The notes under the pieces are model-generated. The model saw only the letters and a program-made list of their open reading frames with translations. It was not told where the DNA came from and did no database searches. A stretch of DNA of 64,000 nt, taken from the NCBI RefSeq assembly GCF_014681765.1, contig NZ_CP061498.1:2307501-2371500 (forward strand), in the 5' to 3' direction. Source of the stretch: Roseicitreum antarcticum. GTDB taxonomy: Bacteria > Pseudomonadota > Alphaproteobacteria > Rhodobacterales > Rhodobacteraceae. The translations under genes were made by a program, and so were the position numbers. Position 1 is the stretch's first letter. The number at the start of each line of letters is the position of its first letter. Of the stretch, positions 24,697-33,992 are shown piece after piece.

Positions 24697-26100
24697 TCAC
24701 GCCCCCGCCAATACCGCCCCGACCTGCGCTACAAAATCCTCGCCGCGCTTTTCAAAGTCAGGATACTGATCGAAACTGGCCGCAGCAGGCGCCAGCAACA
24801 CCACGTCCCCGGCCTCGGCCTCGGCCGCCGCCAACGCCACGGCCTGCGCCATCGTCTCGCAAATCGCGTGCGGCGTATCGCCCAGTTGCAGGGCAAATTC
24901 CCGCGCAGAATGGCCGATCAGATAGGCCTTCGCCACCGCACCAAGGTGCGGTTGCAGCGCAGAAATACCGCCTTCCTTGCCCAATCCCCCCGCGATCCAG
25001 CGGATTTTTGTGAATGCCTGCAATGCCTTGGCGGCACTGTCCACATTCGTGGCCTTGCTGTCATTCACAAACCGCACGCCGTCACGCTCACCCACCAACT
25101 GGCTGCGGTGCGGCAACCCTGCGAATGTCGCCAGCGCCGTTTCAATCAGTTTGGGGGCCAGCCCCAGGCTGCGCGCGACCGCATATGCGGCGCAGGCATT
25201 TTGATGATTATGCGCGCCGGGCAGGCCGGGCATGGTGCGCAGATCAATCGCCGCGACCTGCTTGCCGCGCCGGAACTCTGCCAAAAACCCCTTGCGCGCA
25301 AAGATGTTCCAGCCCGGCCCTGCCAGTTTCTGACCCGAGCTGATGCGAATTACCCGTGCATCTTCAGGGGCTTGACCCAGTTGCGATGCAAGGTAGACCC
25401 CCTCGGGTTCATCCACGCCGATCACCGCGCGGTCAGGCCCACCTTCGGCAAACAAGCGGCGTTTTGCAGCAAAATACCCCCCCATCCCGCCGTGCCGGTC
25501 CAGATGATCGGGCGTCAGGTTGGTGAACACGGCGACATCGGGCGTCAGCGCGCGCGCAAGGTCGGTCTGATAGCTGGACAGCTCCAGCACCACGACCTCA
25601 CCATCCATCGGCGGATCAATGGAAAGCACCCCGGTCCCGATGTTCCCGGCCATCTGCACCGGGCGGCCAGCGACTTGTAATATATGATGAATCAGCGCCG
25701 TTGTGGTGGATTTCCCGTTTGATCCGGTGACCGCAACCACCTTGGGCGGCTGGTCGAATTCGGCGGTTTCCTCAGTGGCAAAGCTTGCGAAAAACAGGCC
25801 GATGTCGTTGTCCACCGGCACCCCCGCCATCATCGCCTGCGCGATGATCGGGTTCGGGTGGGGGTACAGATGCGGGATACCGGGGCTCACGATCAGCACC
25901 GCGATAAACGCCCAGTCCTCCCGCGTCAGGTCGTGCAGCACGATGTCCGCAGCCTCGGCCCGTGCGCGGGATTCCGGGCTGTCGTCCCATGCCAACACCT
26001 CGGCCCCGCCCGCGCTCAGCGCCGCGCAGGTCGCCATTCCGGACCTTCCCAGCCCCAGAACCGCGACGCGGCGTCCTTCAAACCCTTGAACTGGTATCAT
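24697..26100 (-). CDS. murD: UDP-N-acetylmuramoylalanine-D-glutamate ligase
   Basis: This 467-residue cytoplasmic Mur ligase adds D-glutamate to UDP-MurNAc-L-Ala in peptidoglycan synthesis. The N-terminal domain starts [20 protein letters not shown]. The ATP-binding loop is [20 protein letters not shown], and further motifs are [31 protein letters not shown] and [16 protein letters not shown]. The length is normal. It lies next to an FAD hydroxylase gene rather than in an mraY-murD-ftsW string, so the division/cell-wall cluster is rearranged or interrupted here. Confidence 0.95.
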   Translation of the reverse strand: MIPVQGFEGRRVAVLGLGRSGMATCAALSAGGAEVLAWDDSPESRARAEAADIVLHDLTREDWAFIAVLIVSPGIPHLYPHPNPIIAQAMMAGVPVDNDIGLFFASFATEETAEFDQPPKVVAVTGSNGKSTTTALIHHILQVAGRPVQMAGNIGTGVLSIDPPMDGEVVVLELSSYQTDLARALTPDVAVFTNLTPDHLDRHGGMGGYFAAKRRLFAEGGPDRAVIGVDEPEGVYLASQLGQAPEDARVIRISSGQKLAGPGWNIFARKGFLAEFRRGKQVAAIDLRTMPGLPGAHNHQNACAAYAVARSLGLAPKLIETALATFAGLPHRSQLVGERDGVRFVNDSKATNVDSAAKALQAFTKIRWIAGGLGKEGGISALQPHLGAVAKAYLIGHSAREFALQLGDTPHAICETMAQAVALAAAEAEAGDVVLLAPAAASFDQYPDFEKRGEDFVAQVGAVLAGA

Positions 26101-26164
26101 TTTCTTTCACCCCCGTCAGCACGGTCGCACCATGCACCGGAAGCCCTGCCCGCAGCAAGCGCGA

Positions 26165-27367
26165 TCACGCACGGCGCATGCCCATGCCCAGTTGCATCAG
26201 CGTCTTGCGCACCGGCGCCGCAGAGTAAAGCGCGTTCAGCGCCGTCGCGCGCGCATCGCGCAGCGCCTGCCCGCCCACCATAGAGGCGCGGTTCAACAGG
26301 TCCACCCCGGCAATCCGCGCCCGAACCTCGGGCCAGCGGCGGCGATGATAGGCGCGCAGGCTGTCAGCATCGCCAAGGGTTTCAGGCGTCGACACCGCCA
26401 GCAGCGTGCCGATATCTCCAAGGCTCATGTTCAGCCCCTGCGCCCCGATCGGCGGTACGACATGCGCGGCCTCGGCCACCAGGGCGGTACGCTCGCCGTA
26501 GAACTGGTCCGCGATCTGGCTGATGATAGGCCATGTTGTCAGCTTTGAGGCCAGCGTCAAAGGCCCCAATACCTGGCAGGACCGCGTATTCATCTCGGCG
26601 GTGAACACCTCAGTCGGCAGGGCCAACAGGCGCGCAACCTCTTGCCCCGTTTCCATCCAGACAACGGCAGAGCACGGTTGCCCCTCATGATCCGGCAAGG
26701 GCACCAACGTGAACGGCCCACCAGAGCGATGCACCTCGGTCGAGACGTTGTTGTGGGGGCGCGGGTGCGTCACGGCAAAGGCCAGCGCCTTCTGGCCGTA
26801 GCGCGTTGTTTTCACGTCAATCCCAAGGGCTTGCCGCATGGGTGACGCCCGTCCGTCCGCCGCGATTAAAAGCCGCGCGCGCAGGGTCGCGCCATCGGTC
26901 AGGGTGACCAGCGCCTCGGACTGTCGGGTGGTCAGCCGGACAGTGCCGACACCCGCGTGGAACCCAACATTGGGCAGCGTGCGCAGATGTGCCACCATCT
27001 CGCGCCGCAACAGCCAGTTGGGCAGGTTCCAGCCAAACGGCTGATCCGAGATATCGGCCGCATCAAAATCATGGGTCACGCGCGGTTCCGGCACCACACC
27101 GCCCGCATCCACGATCCGCATGACCTGCAAGGGCGTAGCGAAGGGCGACAGTCGGTCCCACAATCCCGCGTCTTTCAGGATCTGCACACTGGGTTGCAGA
27201 AAGGCGGTGGTGCGCAGGTCGGCACCGTCGGCCTGCCGGTCGGTCACCGGAGGCGCAGGATCTACGCAAACTACCGAATACCCCGCCGTTCCGAATACAG
27301 CTGCTGCGGCCAACCCGGCAACACCGCCACCCGAAACCACCACATCGACCGTTTCCCGCACCATCAT
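26165..27367 (-). CDS. FAD-dependent hydroxylase, UbiH/UbiF family
   Basis: This roughly 400-residue flavoprotein monooxygenase probably hydroxylates the ubiquinone ring. I use the ATG at 27367 (MMVRETVDVVVSGGGVAGLA); a longer frame starts at a GTG. The FAD-binding GGGVAGLAAAAVFG is near the N-terminus, the middle motif is LLIAADGRASPMRQALGI, and the second FAD motif reads LVAEAAHVVPPIGAQGLNMS. In that motif the usual GD is AE (residues before AAH), which is unusual but conservative in charge. Which ring carbon it hydroxylates cannot be told. It lies 64 bp upstream of murD on the same strand. Confidence 0.85.
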   Translation of the reverse strand: MMVRETVDVVVSGGGVAGLAAAAVFGTAGYSVVCVDPAPPVTDRQADGADLRTTAFLQPSVQILKDAGLWDRLSPFATPLQVMRIVDAGGVVPEPRVTHDFDAADISDQPFGWNLPNWLLRREMVAHLRTLPNVGFHAGVGTVRLTTRQSEALVTLTDGATLRARLLIAADGRASPMRQALGIDVKTTRYGQKALAFAVTHPRPHNNVSTEVHRSGGPFTLVPLPDHEGQPCSAVVWMETGQEVARLLALPTEVFTAEMNTRSCQVLGPLTLASKLTTWPIISQIADQFYGERTALVAEAAHVVPPIGAQGLNMSLGDIGTLLAVSTPETLGDADSLRAYHRRRWPEVRARIAGVDLLNRASMVGGQALRDARATALNALYSAAPVRKTLMQLGMGMRRA

Positions 27368-27487
27368 CTGCACCCGTTTGTTGCTGCCCTGAATATAGCT
27401 CGTCGCGCGCGCCACGGCGAGGGGCAGCGCAACGCCCGAAGAAGGTGCGTCAATTCGCCCGGCCCTGCTGCAGGCGGCCCTGGAGGG

Positions 27488-27715
27488 TCAGCCCCGGGTA
27501 ATCAGCACCAGCAAGACCAGCATCACGGGCGCAGCGACAACTGCAGGCAGATACAGCGCGGGCAAGCCCCATGTCATCACGCAAATCGCCCAGAGGGCGG
27601 CGAGCGCCGCGATCGCATACCAGATATTATCCTTGTCGCCCTCGGCCACGTCGCGGGCTATCCAGCCCAGAACGGGGATCTTATAGAAGGCGCGTTTCAT
27701 CGTGTCGGTTGTCAT
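27488..27715 (-). CDS. Small membrane protein, unknown
   Basis: This 75-residue protein starts at the ATG at 27715 behind GGGGTGCTG; an earlier GTG is possible. A short amphipathic N-terminus (MKRAFYKIPVLGWIARDVAE) is followed by two hydrophobic helices, about residues 32-52 (WYAIAALAALWAICVMTWGL) and 53-73 (PALYLPAVVAAPVMLVLLVL), so it is a helical-hairpin inner-membrane protein. No family name can be given. It lies between a HAD nucleotidase gene and the hydroxylase, same strand as both. Confidence 0.75.
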   Translation of the reverse strand: MTTDTMKRAFYKIPVLGWIARDVAEGDKDNIWYAIAALAALWAICVMTWGLPALYLPAVVAAPVMLVLLVLITRG

Positions 27716-27799
27716 CAGCACACCCCAAAAGTTGTATGCTGAATATATATTTGCACAATCGCGCCGCACCATTGCACATTTTGCCGCGCTGCGGCGGAA

Positions 27800-28447
27800 T
27801 CACGCAGTCAATCGAGATAAAAAATCCGTCAAGTCGTTGGTATGGTATTCGATATGCGGCGCAGGGCTGGGCGCAGGGGCGACATGCACCGTGCGCATCC
27901 CCATCGCATGCGGCGCGCTCAGGTTGCGGGGGTCATCCTCGAACATCGCGGCGCGGGTGCTGTCGAGCTGGTCAGCGGCAAAGATCGCCTCGAATGCTGC
28001 GCGCTCCGGCTTTGGCAGGTAGCCCGCGTGTTCCACCCCGTACACAGCGTCAAACAACCCCGCGAGGCCCCGCCCCTCCAGCACGCGAATGGCATAGGGG
28101 GCCGAGCCGTTGGTGAACACGATCCGCCGCCCCGGCAGCGCTGCGATGCGCGCACGCAGCGCAGGGTCTGGGGTAAGTGCTGTGAAATCAATGTCATGCA
28201 CCCACGCCATGTAGGGCACCGGGTCTATGTCATGCAGCCGCATCAGCCCGGCCAGCGTGGTGCCATAGTCGCGCCAGTATTCCAGCCGCAGCTTGGACGC
28301 CTGCGCCCGGTCCACGCCCAGTGTCTGCATGATATAGGCCGTCATCCGCTGGTCGATCTGGTCGAACAGCCGGGAATGCGGCGGGTAGAGGGTGTTGTCG
28401 AGGTCGAACACCCAGGACCCGACATGGTTGAACTGCTGTGCGATCAT
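27800..28447 (-). CDS. HAD-family pyrimidine 5'-nucleotidase-like hydrolase
   Basis: This 215-residue enzyme starts at the ATG at 28447 behind GGGGGATAGG; the 49 extra upstream codons have no ribosome-binding site. Motif I is WVFDLDNTLYPP with nucleophile and acid Asp residues, motif II lies in IVFTNGSAPYA, motif III is KPERAAFE and motif IV is MFEDDPRNL. The DLDNTLYP and NGS...H layout belongs to the SDT1/pyrimidine 5'-nucleotidase branch, so it probably dephosphorylates a nucleotide or a small phosphate ester. It diverges from a GntR regulator. Confidence 0.85.
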   Translation of the reverse strand: MIAQQFNHVGSWVFDLDNTLYPPHSRLFDQIDQRMTAYIMQTLGVDRAQASKLRLEYWRDYGTTLAGLMRLHDIDPVPYMAWVHDIDFTALTPDPALRARIAALPGRRIVFTNGSAPYAIRVLEGRGLAGLFDAVYGVEHAGYLPKPERAAFEAIFAADQLDSTRAAMFEDDPRNLSAPHAMGMRTVHVAPAPSPAPHIEYHTNDLTDFLSRLTA

Positions 28448-28613
28448 GGTCCTATCCCCCGTGGCTATTGGTGACCTTCTAACCGGCGGGCAGCGTTTTG
28501 CCAACGCATCCGACCGTTCGCCACAGACGTTGAATTGTCGCGATACCGGACGGAAAACTCTGTCAACTTGCGCCAAAATTGATTTATCTGACAAGACACT
28601 TTCGGAGAAGACG

Positions 28614-29270
28614 ATGCCCGACCAGAAAAATACCCAATCTGACGCCTATTCGCTGATTCTGGAGGCGATCGACATCGGCGTGTACCGGCCCGGCGACCGG
28701 CTGGTGGAATCCGAACTGGCAGAGCGCTTGGGCGTGTCGCGCACCCCGGTCCGCGAGGCGTTGCAACGGCTGGAAACCCAATCCTTGCTGACGCGGGACG
28801 GGCGGTCACTGATCGTCGCATCGCTGGATCATAATCAATTGGCGGAATTGTATATTGTCCGGTCCGAACTGGAAGGGCTGGCCGCGCGTCTGGCCGCGCG
28901 CCACGCCAGCGCCGAGGAAATCCGCGTGCTGCGCGGCATGGTGCAGGACGACCGGCAGTTACTCAACGATCCGCAGGCGCTGAGCCGCGCGAACCGCCGG
29001 TTTCACAAGCAGATCCACCTAGCTTCGCACAACCGGTTTCTGGTGCAACAACTGGATCTGGTGCACCGGTCGATGGCGCTGCTGGCCACGACCTCGCTGG
29101 CCGCCGAGGGGCGCGGGCAAGCGACGCTGGCGGAACATCACACCATTGTCGAGGCGATTGCCAAGGGCGATGGCGATCTGGCCTATGACACGCTGCGCGA
29201 GCATATTTCCAAGGCGTTCGAGACCCGGCTGAAGCTGGATGCGGCATCGGCAAGCCGGTATTCGTTGTAA
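28614..29270 (+). CDS. GntR-family transcriptional regulator (FCD type)
   Basis: This 218-residue regulator starts at 28614, behind TTCGGAGAAG. The N-terminal winged helix (about 8-75) has IGVYRPGDRLVESELAERLG and VSRTPVREALQRLETQSLL. The all-alpha FCD effector domain (about 85-210) carries the metal- or ligand-binding ERFHKQIH-type position (NRRFHKQIHLASHN) and a late histidine EHHTIVEAIAKGD. FCD regulators usually sense carboxylic acids. It is divergent from the HAD nucleotidase, the first candidate target. It converges on the glycosyltransferase gene with only 17 bp between. Confidence 0.88.
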   Translation: MPDQKNTQSDAYSLILEAIDIGVYRPGDRLVESELAERLGVSRTPVREALQRLETQSLLTRDGRSLIVASLDHNQLAELYIVRSELEGLAARLAARHASAEEIRVLRGMVQDDRQLLNDPQALSRANRRFHKQIHLASHNRFLVQQLDLVHRSMALLATTSLAAEGRGQATLAEHHTIVEAIAKGDGDLAYDTLREHISKAFETRLKLDAASASRYSL

Positions 29271-29287
29271 TCAGGCCCGCTGCGCGG

Positions 29288-31228
29288 TCAGGCAGTGTCG
29301 ATGGGCGCGGCGGCATCGCTCGGCGCGCCCTCGGTCACGGCGGCGTATTTTCCATGGGTGGTCTTGTCCCAGTAAAATGGGCTGCTCATCAGCTCCCACA
29401 GGCCTTTATAGGCGGCCAGCGCGGCCAGCGGGAAATAGAAATGCAGGCTAAGCGCCCAGATCCGCAGGGCGCGGTGGTGCCGCTGCCGCAGCGCAACCAG
29501 GTTGACCGTCAGGTTGGCAGTCTCGCTCAGCAAAAAAAGCGCCGCGAGGCCGAAGGCAAGGGGGAACGGCAGAATGCCGTCGAACGGATGGCCCAGCCCG
29601 AAGAGAAGCAACCAGAAGCTCCACAACACCGGGGTCAACACGAATTGGACCAAGGTCCCCAACAGCAATACCTGAAGCCCACCGAACCGCCACCAGCCCA
29701 GCTGCGCCAGCAGGCGTTTCGGGTCGCGCATATGCACGGCATAGGTAATCGCATAGCCCTTCAGCCAGCGTGAGCGTTGCTTGATCCAGGGAATGACGTG
29801 GCAATTTGCTTCCTCGAACGTGGTTGAGGCCAGCAACTCGGTGCGATAACCGTGCCGAGCCAGCCGGATGCCAAGATCCGCATCCTCGGTCACGTTATGC
29901 GCGTCCCAGCCACCGAGTTTGTCCAGAATGTCGCGCCGGAAAAACAGGGTGGTACCACCGAGGGGCAGCACGAGGCCCAACCGCTCCAGTCCCGGCAAGA
30001 TGACGCGGAACCATGCCGCATATTCAATGGTGAAGCAGCGCGATAGCCAGTTCGTCGCCGGGTTGTAGAAGTCCAGCATGCCCTGGAGGCAGGCAAGGGT
30101 CGGATCAGCCGCAGCAAAGCGGCGCGCCACGAGGTACAGTTGATCGGCCTCGGGCGCGTCTTCAGCGTCATAGACGCCAATTATCGACCCTTTGGCAAAG
30201 GCCAGGGCGAAGTTCAGCGCACGCGGTTTGGTTTTCAACGTGGCATGGGGGACGGTGATGATGCGCGCCCAGCGGGGCAATGTCTGTCCGGCAAGCGCGT
30301 GATGGGTGGTCGCATCGCGTTCCTCGACCACCAACAGAACATCCAGTAACTCAACGGGATATGAGAGTTTTGACAGACGGGCCAGCAGGCGGGGAATGAC
30401 ATCTTCCTCCCGGTGCAGGGGCACCATGATGCTGATGACTGGTAAGTGGGCGCTGCCACCCGCGACCGCAGCGCGCATCATGCTGCGCGGTGCTGCGTGG
30501 CGCGCGGCGCGCAGATGCGCCACGAGTGCGGCAACCTTCAGCCCCATCGACAGCACCAGCGTGACCATCGCCACCACGACGAGGATCGAAAAAACCAGCA
30601 ACGGCGAATAGATCAGTGTCGTTACCGCCAACGCCGCCACCCCTAGACCCCAGGCGCGGGCCTTGCTGGCCTGCCAGTTCCGGCAGCTTTCCGACGGCGC
30701 CACACAGTTTTCGGCCAGCAGGCGCAGCGCGCTGCGCCGGGTCTGCAGCAGCGCAGTATGCAGGTGCGGCCCGGCAATCAAGACCATTGCGACCGGGCCG
30801 AAAACGGCCGTAAGCGCATCGCGATTTAAGGCAAATTGATCCGGGCGGGTGCAGGCGATGACCGTCACCGCACCGGCGCGGCGCCAAGGCAGGCAGCCCA
30901 TCGCGAGACAGCGCGTCGGTCCCAGACGGTCGATCAGCCGCGGGTCAGCAAGATCTGCGAGCGGGTTCACCACGGCCACGTCAAATTGACGTGCCAGTGC
31001 TTCGGTCAGTTGCGCATCGGTAATCATGCCATGCGCCAGCAGCACGTCGCCCAGCATTGCGTCCTGCCGGGACTGCAAGACCAGCGCCCGCAACAGATCG
31101 CCGGGCCGAAGCACGCCCATATCCAGCAATAGCTGGCCCAGCCTGTGGCGGGGCGCATTGGGCAGGACACCAGGTGCCGCCGATGTGCCGCCCTGCGCCA
31201 CCTGATGAACTGCGCGTGAACTGCCCAT
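29288..31228 (-). CDS. Membrane glycosyltransferase family 2 with N-terminal MshEN domain
   Basis: This 646-residue protein has three parts. Residues about 28-170 (LGQLLLDMGVLRPGDLLRAL and on) resemble the MshEN/T2SSE-N domain that in some proteins binds cyclic di-GMP. Residues about 190-235 form two membrane helices. Residues 265-500 are a processive GT2 core with IMVPLHREEDVIPRLL, a DxD-like VYDAEDAPEADQL, the acid TEDADLGIRLARHG and QRSRWLKGYA (QxxRW). Four further helices follow (about 515-610). The domain order is that of a second-messenger-controlled polysaccharide synthase. It would polymerise a sugar at the inner membrane for exopolysaccharide. It stands alone, and the sugar cannot be inferred. 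Confidence 0.85.
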   Translation of the reverse strand: MGSSRAVHQVAQGGTSAAPGVLPNAPRHRLGQLLLDMGVLRPGDLLRALVLQSRQDAMLGDVLLAHGMITDAQLTEALARQFDVAVVNPLADLADPRLIDRLGPTRCLAMGCLPWRRAGAVTVIACTRPDQFALNRDALTAVFGPVAMVLIAGPHLHTALLQTRRSALRLLAENCVAPSESCRNWQASKARAWGLGVAALAVTTLIYSPLLVFSILVVVAMVTLVLSMGLKVAALVAHLRAARHAAPRSMMRAAVAGGSAHLPVISIMVPLHREEDVIPRLLARLSKLSYPVELLDVLLVVEERDATTHHALAGQTLPRWARIITVPHATLKTKPRALNFALAFAKGSIIGVYDAEDAPEADQLYLVARRFAAADPTLACLQGMLDFYNPATNWLSRCFTIEYAAWFRVILPGLERLGLVLPLGGTTLFFRRDILDKLGGWDAHNVTEDADLGIRLARHGYRTELLASTTFEEANCHVIPWIKQRSRWLKGYAITYAVHMRDPKRLLAQLGWWRFGGLQVLLLGTLVQFVLTPVLWSFWLLLFGLGHPFDGILPFPLAFGLAALFLLSETANLTVNLVALRQRHHRALRIWALSLHFYFPLAALAAYKGLWELMSSPFYWDKTTHGKYAAVTEGAPSDAAAPIDTA

Positions 31229-31331
31229 GCCGACCCTATCCGCCTTCAGCTACTGCTGCACAGCAATAGTTAAGGGCGTGTTAACGATAGGGGTGGGGGC
31301 TGGGAAAAAGTGACCCGATACGCAAACGCAC

Positions 31332-31357
31332 CAGCGCCGCGGAGAACTACGGCGCTG
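31332..31357 (-). terminator. Hairpin after carA
   Basis: CAGCGCCG (31332-31339) pairs with CGGCGCTG (31350-31357) across 10 nt, about 25 bp after the carA stop. No T-run follows on the minus strand, so it is only a weak candidate terminator. Confidence 0.4.
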
Positions 31358-31380
31358 CGTTCATCAAAATAACGAATGAT

Positions 31381-32544
31381 TTAAGCGGGTACCGCGCCAC
31401 GCGCCGCCATGGCGGCGGCAAAACGCTCGAACAGGTAATAGCTGTCTTGCGGCCCGGGACTGGCCTCGGGGTGGTATTGCACCGAGAAAATCGGGCGGTC
31501 TGCGACGCGGATGCCGCAGTTCGACCCGTCGAACAGCGAGACATGGGTTTCCAGAACACCTGCGGGCAAGGTCTGACTGTCCACCGTAAAGCCATGGTTC
31601 ATCGACGTAATCTCGACCTTACCGGTTTCTACATCCTTGACGGGATGGTTCGCGCCGTGGTGGCCGTGGTTCATCTTGATGGTCTTCGCACCGAGCGCGA
31701 GTGCCAGCATCTGGTGGCCAAGGCAGATGCCGAAGACCGGAATATCGGCCTTCATCACGCCCTGGATCATCGGCACGGCATAGGCGCCGGTTGCCGCCGG
31801 ATCACCCGGGCCGTTCGACAGGAAAACCCCGTCCGGACGCAGCGCAAGAACATCCTCGGCAGTGGCCGATGCGGGCAGCACAGTCACATCGCAACCGGCG
31901 CTGGCAAGACAACGCAGGATGTTGCGCTTTGCCCCAAAGTCGATGGCGACCACCTTGAAGCCTGGCTCAACGCGCCGAGTGTAGCCCGAGGGCCAAGCCC
32001 AGCGTTGCTGATCCCAGACGTACGATTGCGCGCAGGTCACATCCTTTGCCAGATCAAGGCCGACCAGCCCGGGGAAAGCCCGCGCCTTGGCGACCAGCGC
32101 GGCAATGTCGAACTGCCCGTCGGGCCGATGCGACAGCGCGACGTGAGGCGCGCCCTGCCGGCGGATCGCGCGGGTCAGCCGCCGGGTATCCACGCCGCCC
32201 ATGCAGATCCGGCCGCGCTTTTGCATCCAATCAGCCAGCGTTTCGGTTGAGCGCCAGTTTGACGGCACTGTCGGGTCCCATTTCACAATCATACCTGCGG
32301 CGACTGGGTCCGCCGCCTCATCATCATCAGCATTGACGCCGGTGTTGCCGATATGCGGAAAGGTGAAGGTCACGATCTGGCCCGCATAGCTGGGATCGGT
32401 CATGATTTCCTGGTAGCCGGTCATTGCTGTGTTGAAACACAGCTCGGCCACGGTGTCGCCTGTGGCGCCAAACCCCTTGCCGAAGAAAAGCGTGCCATCT
32501 GCCAGGGCGAGGCAGGCGGTCGGTTTGGCGGGCGAATATGGCAT
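31381..32544 (-). CDS. carA: Carbamoyl-phosphate synthase small subunit
   Basis: This 387-residue glutamine amidotransferase subunit frees ammonia from glutamine and channels it to CarB for carbamoyl phosphate (arginine and pyrimidine synthesis). The N-terminal domain has LCFNTAMTGYQEIMTDPSYA. The class I amidotransferase half has catalytic Cys in PVFGICLGHQMLALALG and the His/Glu pair in FSVQYHPEASPGP. The start at 32544 has CGGAG upstream. carB is not adjacent. It is divergent from yqeY. Confidence 0.96.
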   Translation of the reverse strand: MPYSPAKPTACLALADGTLFFGKGFGATGDTVAELCFNTAMTGYQEIMTDPSYAGQIVTFTFPHIGNTGVNADDDEAADPVAAGMIVKWDPTVPSNWRSTETLADWMQKRGRICMGGVDTRRLTRAIRRQGAPHVALSHRPDGQFDIAALVAKARAFPGLVGLDLAKDVTCAQSYVWDQQRWAWPSGYTRRVEPGFKVVAIDFGAKRNILRCLASAGCDVTVLPASATAEDVLALRPDGVFLSNGPGDPAATGAYAVPMIQGVMKADIPVFGICLGHQMLALALGAKTIKMNHGHHGANHPVKDVETGKVEITSMNHGFTVDSQTLPAGVLETHVSLFDGSNCGIRVADRPIFSVQYHPEASPGPQDSYYLFERFAAAMAARGAVPA

Positions 32545-32723
32545 GGTGGTGACTCCGGTCAGAACGGGCGCACACTACCGCCTGCGCGGATGGGAATCAA
32601 GGCGATACGGATTTGGTTTTTATTGATGTATTTCAGACATTTAGCCGAAATCATCGGCGCTTGCCCGCAGCCCCCGCGCGGTATAGAGTCCGAGTTTGTC
32701 CGGTAACAGTCCAAAGGATGCCC

Positions 32724-33182
32724 ATGTCCCTGCGCCAAAAGATTTCTTCCGACCTGATTGCGGCGATGAAGGCGAAAGACAGTGCCCGCCTGTCGACCCT
32801 TCGGCTCATCAGCGCCGCGATCAAAGACCGTGACATCGCCCTGCGGGGCGAGGGTAACGATACCGGCGTGTCCGAAGGCGATGTGCTGACCATCCTGACG
32901 CGTATGGTCAAACAACGGCAAGATAGCGCCCGCGCCTATGAGGAAGGCGGGCGGCTGGAACTGGCCGAGAAGGAGCGCGCCGAGATCGGCGTGATCGAGG
33001 ATTTCCTGCCGCGCCAGATGGATGAAAAGGAGATCGCCGTCGCGCTGGATGCCGAAATCACAGCGCTGGGGGCGACGTCGATCCGCGATATGGGGCGGGT
33101 CATGGCCGGGCTGAAGGCGAAGTATTCCGGCCAGATGGATTTCGGCAGTGTTGGGCCGATGGTCAAGGACCGCTTGGGCTGA
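32724..33182 (+). CDS. GatB/YqeY domain protein
   Basis: This 152-residue protein of the YqeY family resembles the C-terminal tRNA-binding tail of GatB. The start at 32724 (MSLRQKISSDLIAAMKAKDS) has AAAGGA 7 nt upstream; an ATG 6 bp earlier overlaps that site. RLSTLRLISAAIKDRDIALR and IEDFLPRQMDEKEI are family landmarks, and MGRVMAGLKAKYSGQMDFG marks the C-terminal tail-like domain. The exact role is unknown. An intrinsic terminator follows. Confidence 0.9.
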   Translation: MSLRQKISSDLIAAMKAKDSARLSTLRLISAAIKDRDIALRGEGNDTGVSEGDVLTILTRMVKQRQDSARAYEEGGRLELAEKERAEIGVIEDFLPRQMDEKEIAVALDAEITALGATSIRDMGRVMAGLKAKYSGQMDFGSVGPMVKDRLG

Positions 33183-33206
33183 ACGTATCAATCACAAGTT
33201 TGTTAG

Positions 33207-33236
33207 GGTCCATGCTTCGCGGCATGGGCCTTTTTT
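33207..33236 (+). terminator. Rho-independent terminator after yqeY
   Basis: GGTCCATGC and GCATGGGCC form a 9-bp stem (one G-U pair) with loop TTCGCG, followed by TTTTTT. It lies 25 bp after the stop on the plus strand. Confidence 0.9.
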
Positions 33237-33273
33237 CATGCCACAATGCGCGAGCACCCACGCGGCCGACACG

Positions 33274-33316
33274 AAAAAGGGCGGGCTGCGTAGGTCTTCC
33301 CCGCCGCAGCCCGCCC
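33274..33316 (-). terminator. Rho-independent terminator of the atp Fo operon
   Basis: On the minus strand GGGCGGGCTGCG and CGCAGCCCGCCC form a perfect 12-bp stem (33305-33316 with 33279-33290) with a 14-nt loop. TTTTT follows at 33278-33274. It lies about 100 bp past the atpF stop. Confidence 0.88.
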
Positions 33317-33419
33317 CTTGGTGCGTCGCATTCACACGACACTCTGACTATTTTTCGCGGTTCCACAAAGTGCGGACTGCGTCGGTACGTGGTCAGCTGC
33401 TTCGCCCGAAGAGGGCGTA

Positions 33420-33992
33420 TCAGTGCAGTTGCGCCTCTACCGTCTTGATCGAGTCGGCGATCATCGCATCGGCATCTTCCGCCGAGGTATTCTTGCGGAT
33501 CACGTCACCCGCTGCGGCGACGGCCACGTTGACGGCGGCGTTGCGCACGTCACGGATCGCAGCAGCCTCGGCCGAGGCGATCTGATCCTCGGCAGCCTTC
33601 ATACGGCGCTTGATCGAGTCGGCCAGATCCACCTGCGCCTGCGCGGCGGCAGCCTCGGCGGCTTCCTTGGCACTGGCCACGATACGCTCAGCCTCGGCCT
33701 GCACTTCTACATGCTTACGCTCGAACGAGGCGCGCAGTTCTTGCGCCTCTTCGCGCAGTTTGCGGGCTTCATCCAGATCGGCGCGAATGCCGTCGGCGCG
33801 TTTGTCCAACAGGCCCGACAACAGGCCCGGAACTTTGTAATAGACCAGAATACCGATGAAGATGACAAAGGCAATCGCCACCACGATGTCGGTATTATAG
33901 AGCGAGAAGAAGGGCTTGCCCTCAACCGCCGCGAACGCGGGGGTGCCTGCGACAAAGCCTGCGACAAGGGAGGTGGTCAGAATATGTTTCAT
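33420..33992 (-). CDS. atpF: ATP synthase Fo subunit b
   Basis: This 190-residue stator subunit has a signal-like N-terminus ([20 protein letters not shown]), a membrane helix ([19 protein letters not shown]) and a long charged, Ala/Glu/Lys-rich helix that forms the peripheral stalk. It is the last gene of atpI-B-E-b'-b and overlaps the b' gene by 4 bp (ATGA). Having b and b' as separate genes in an Fo operon apart from F1 is typical of Rhodospirillales and Rhodobacterales. The signal-like start may be processed, as reported in some relatives. Confidence 0.93.
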   Translation of the reverse strand: MKHILTTSLVAGFVAGTPAFAAVEGKPFFSLYNTDIVVAIAFVIFIGILVYYKVPGLLSGLLDKRADGIRADLDEARKLREEAQELRASFERKHVEVQAEAERIVASAKEAAEAAAAQAQVDLADSIKRRMKAAEDQIASAEAAAIRDVRNAAVNVAVAAAGDVIRKNTSAEDADAMIADSIKTVEAQLH

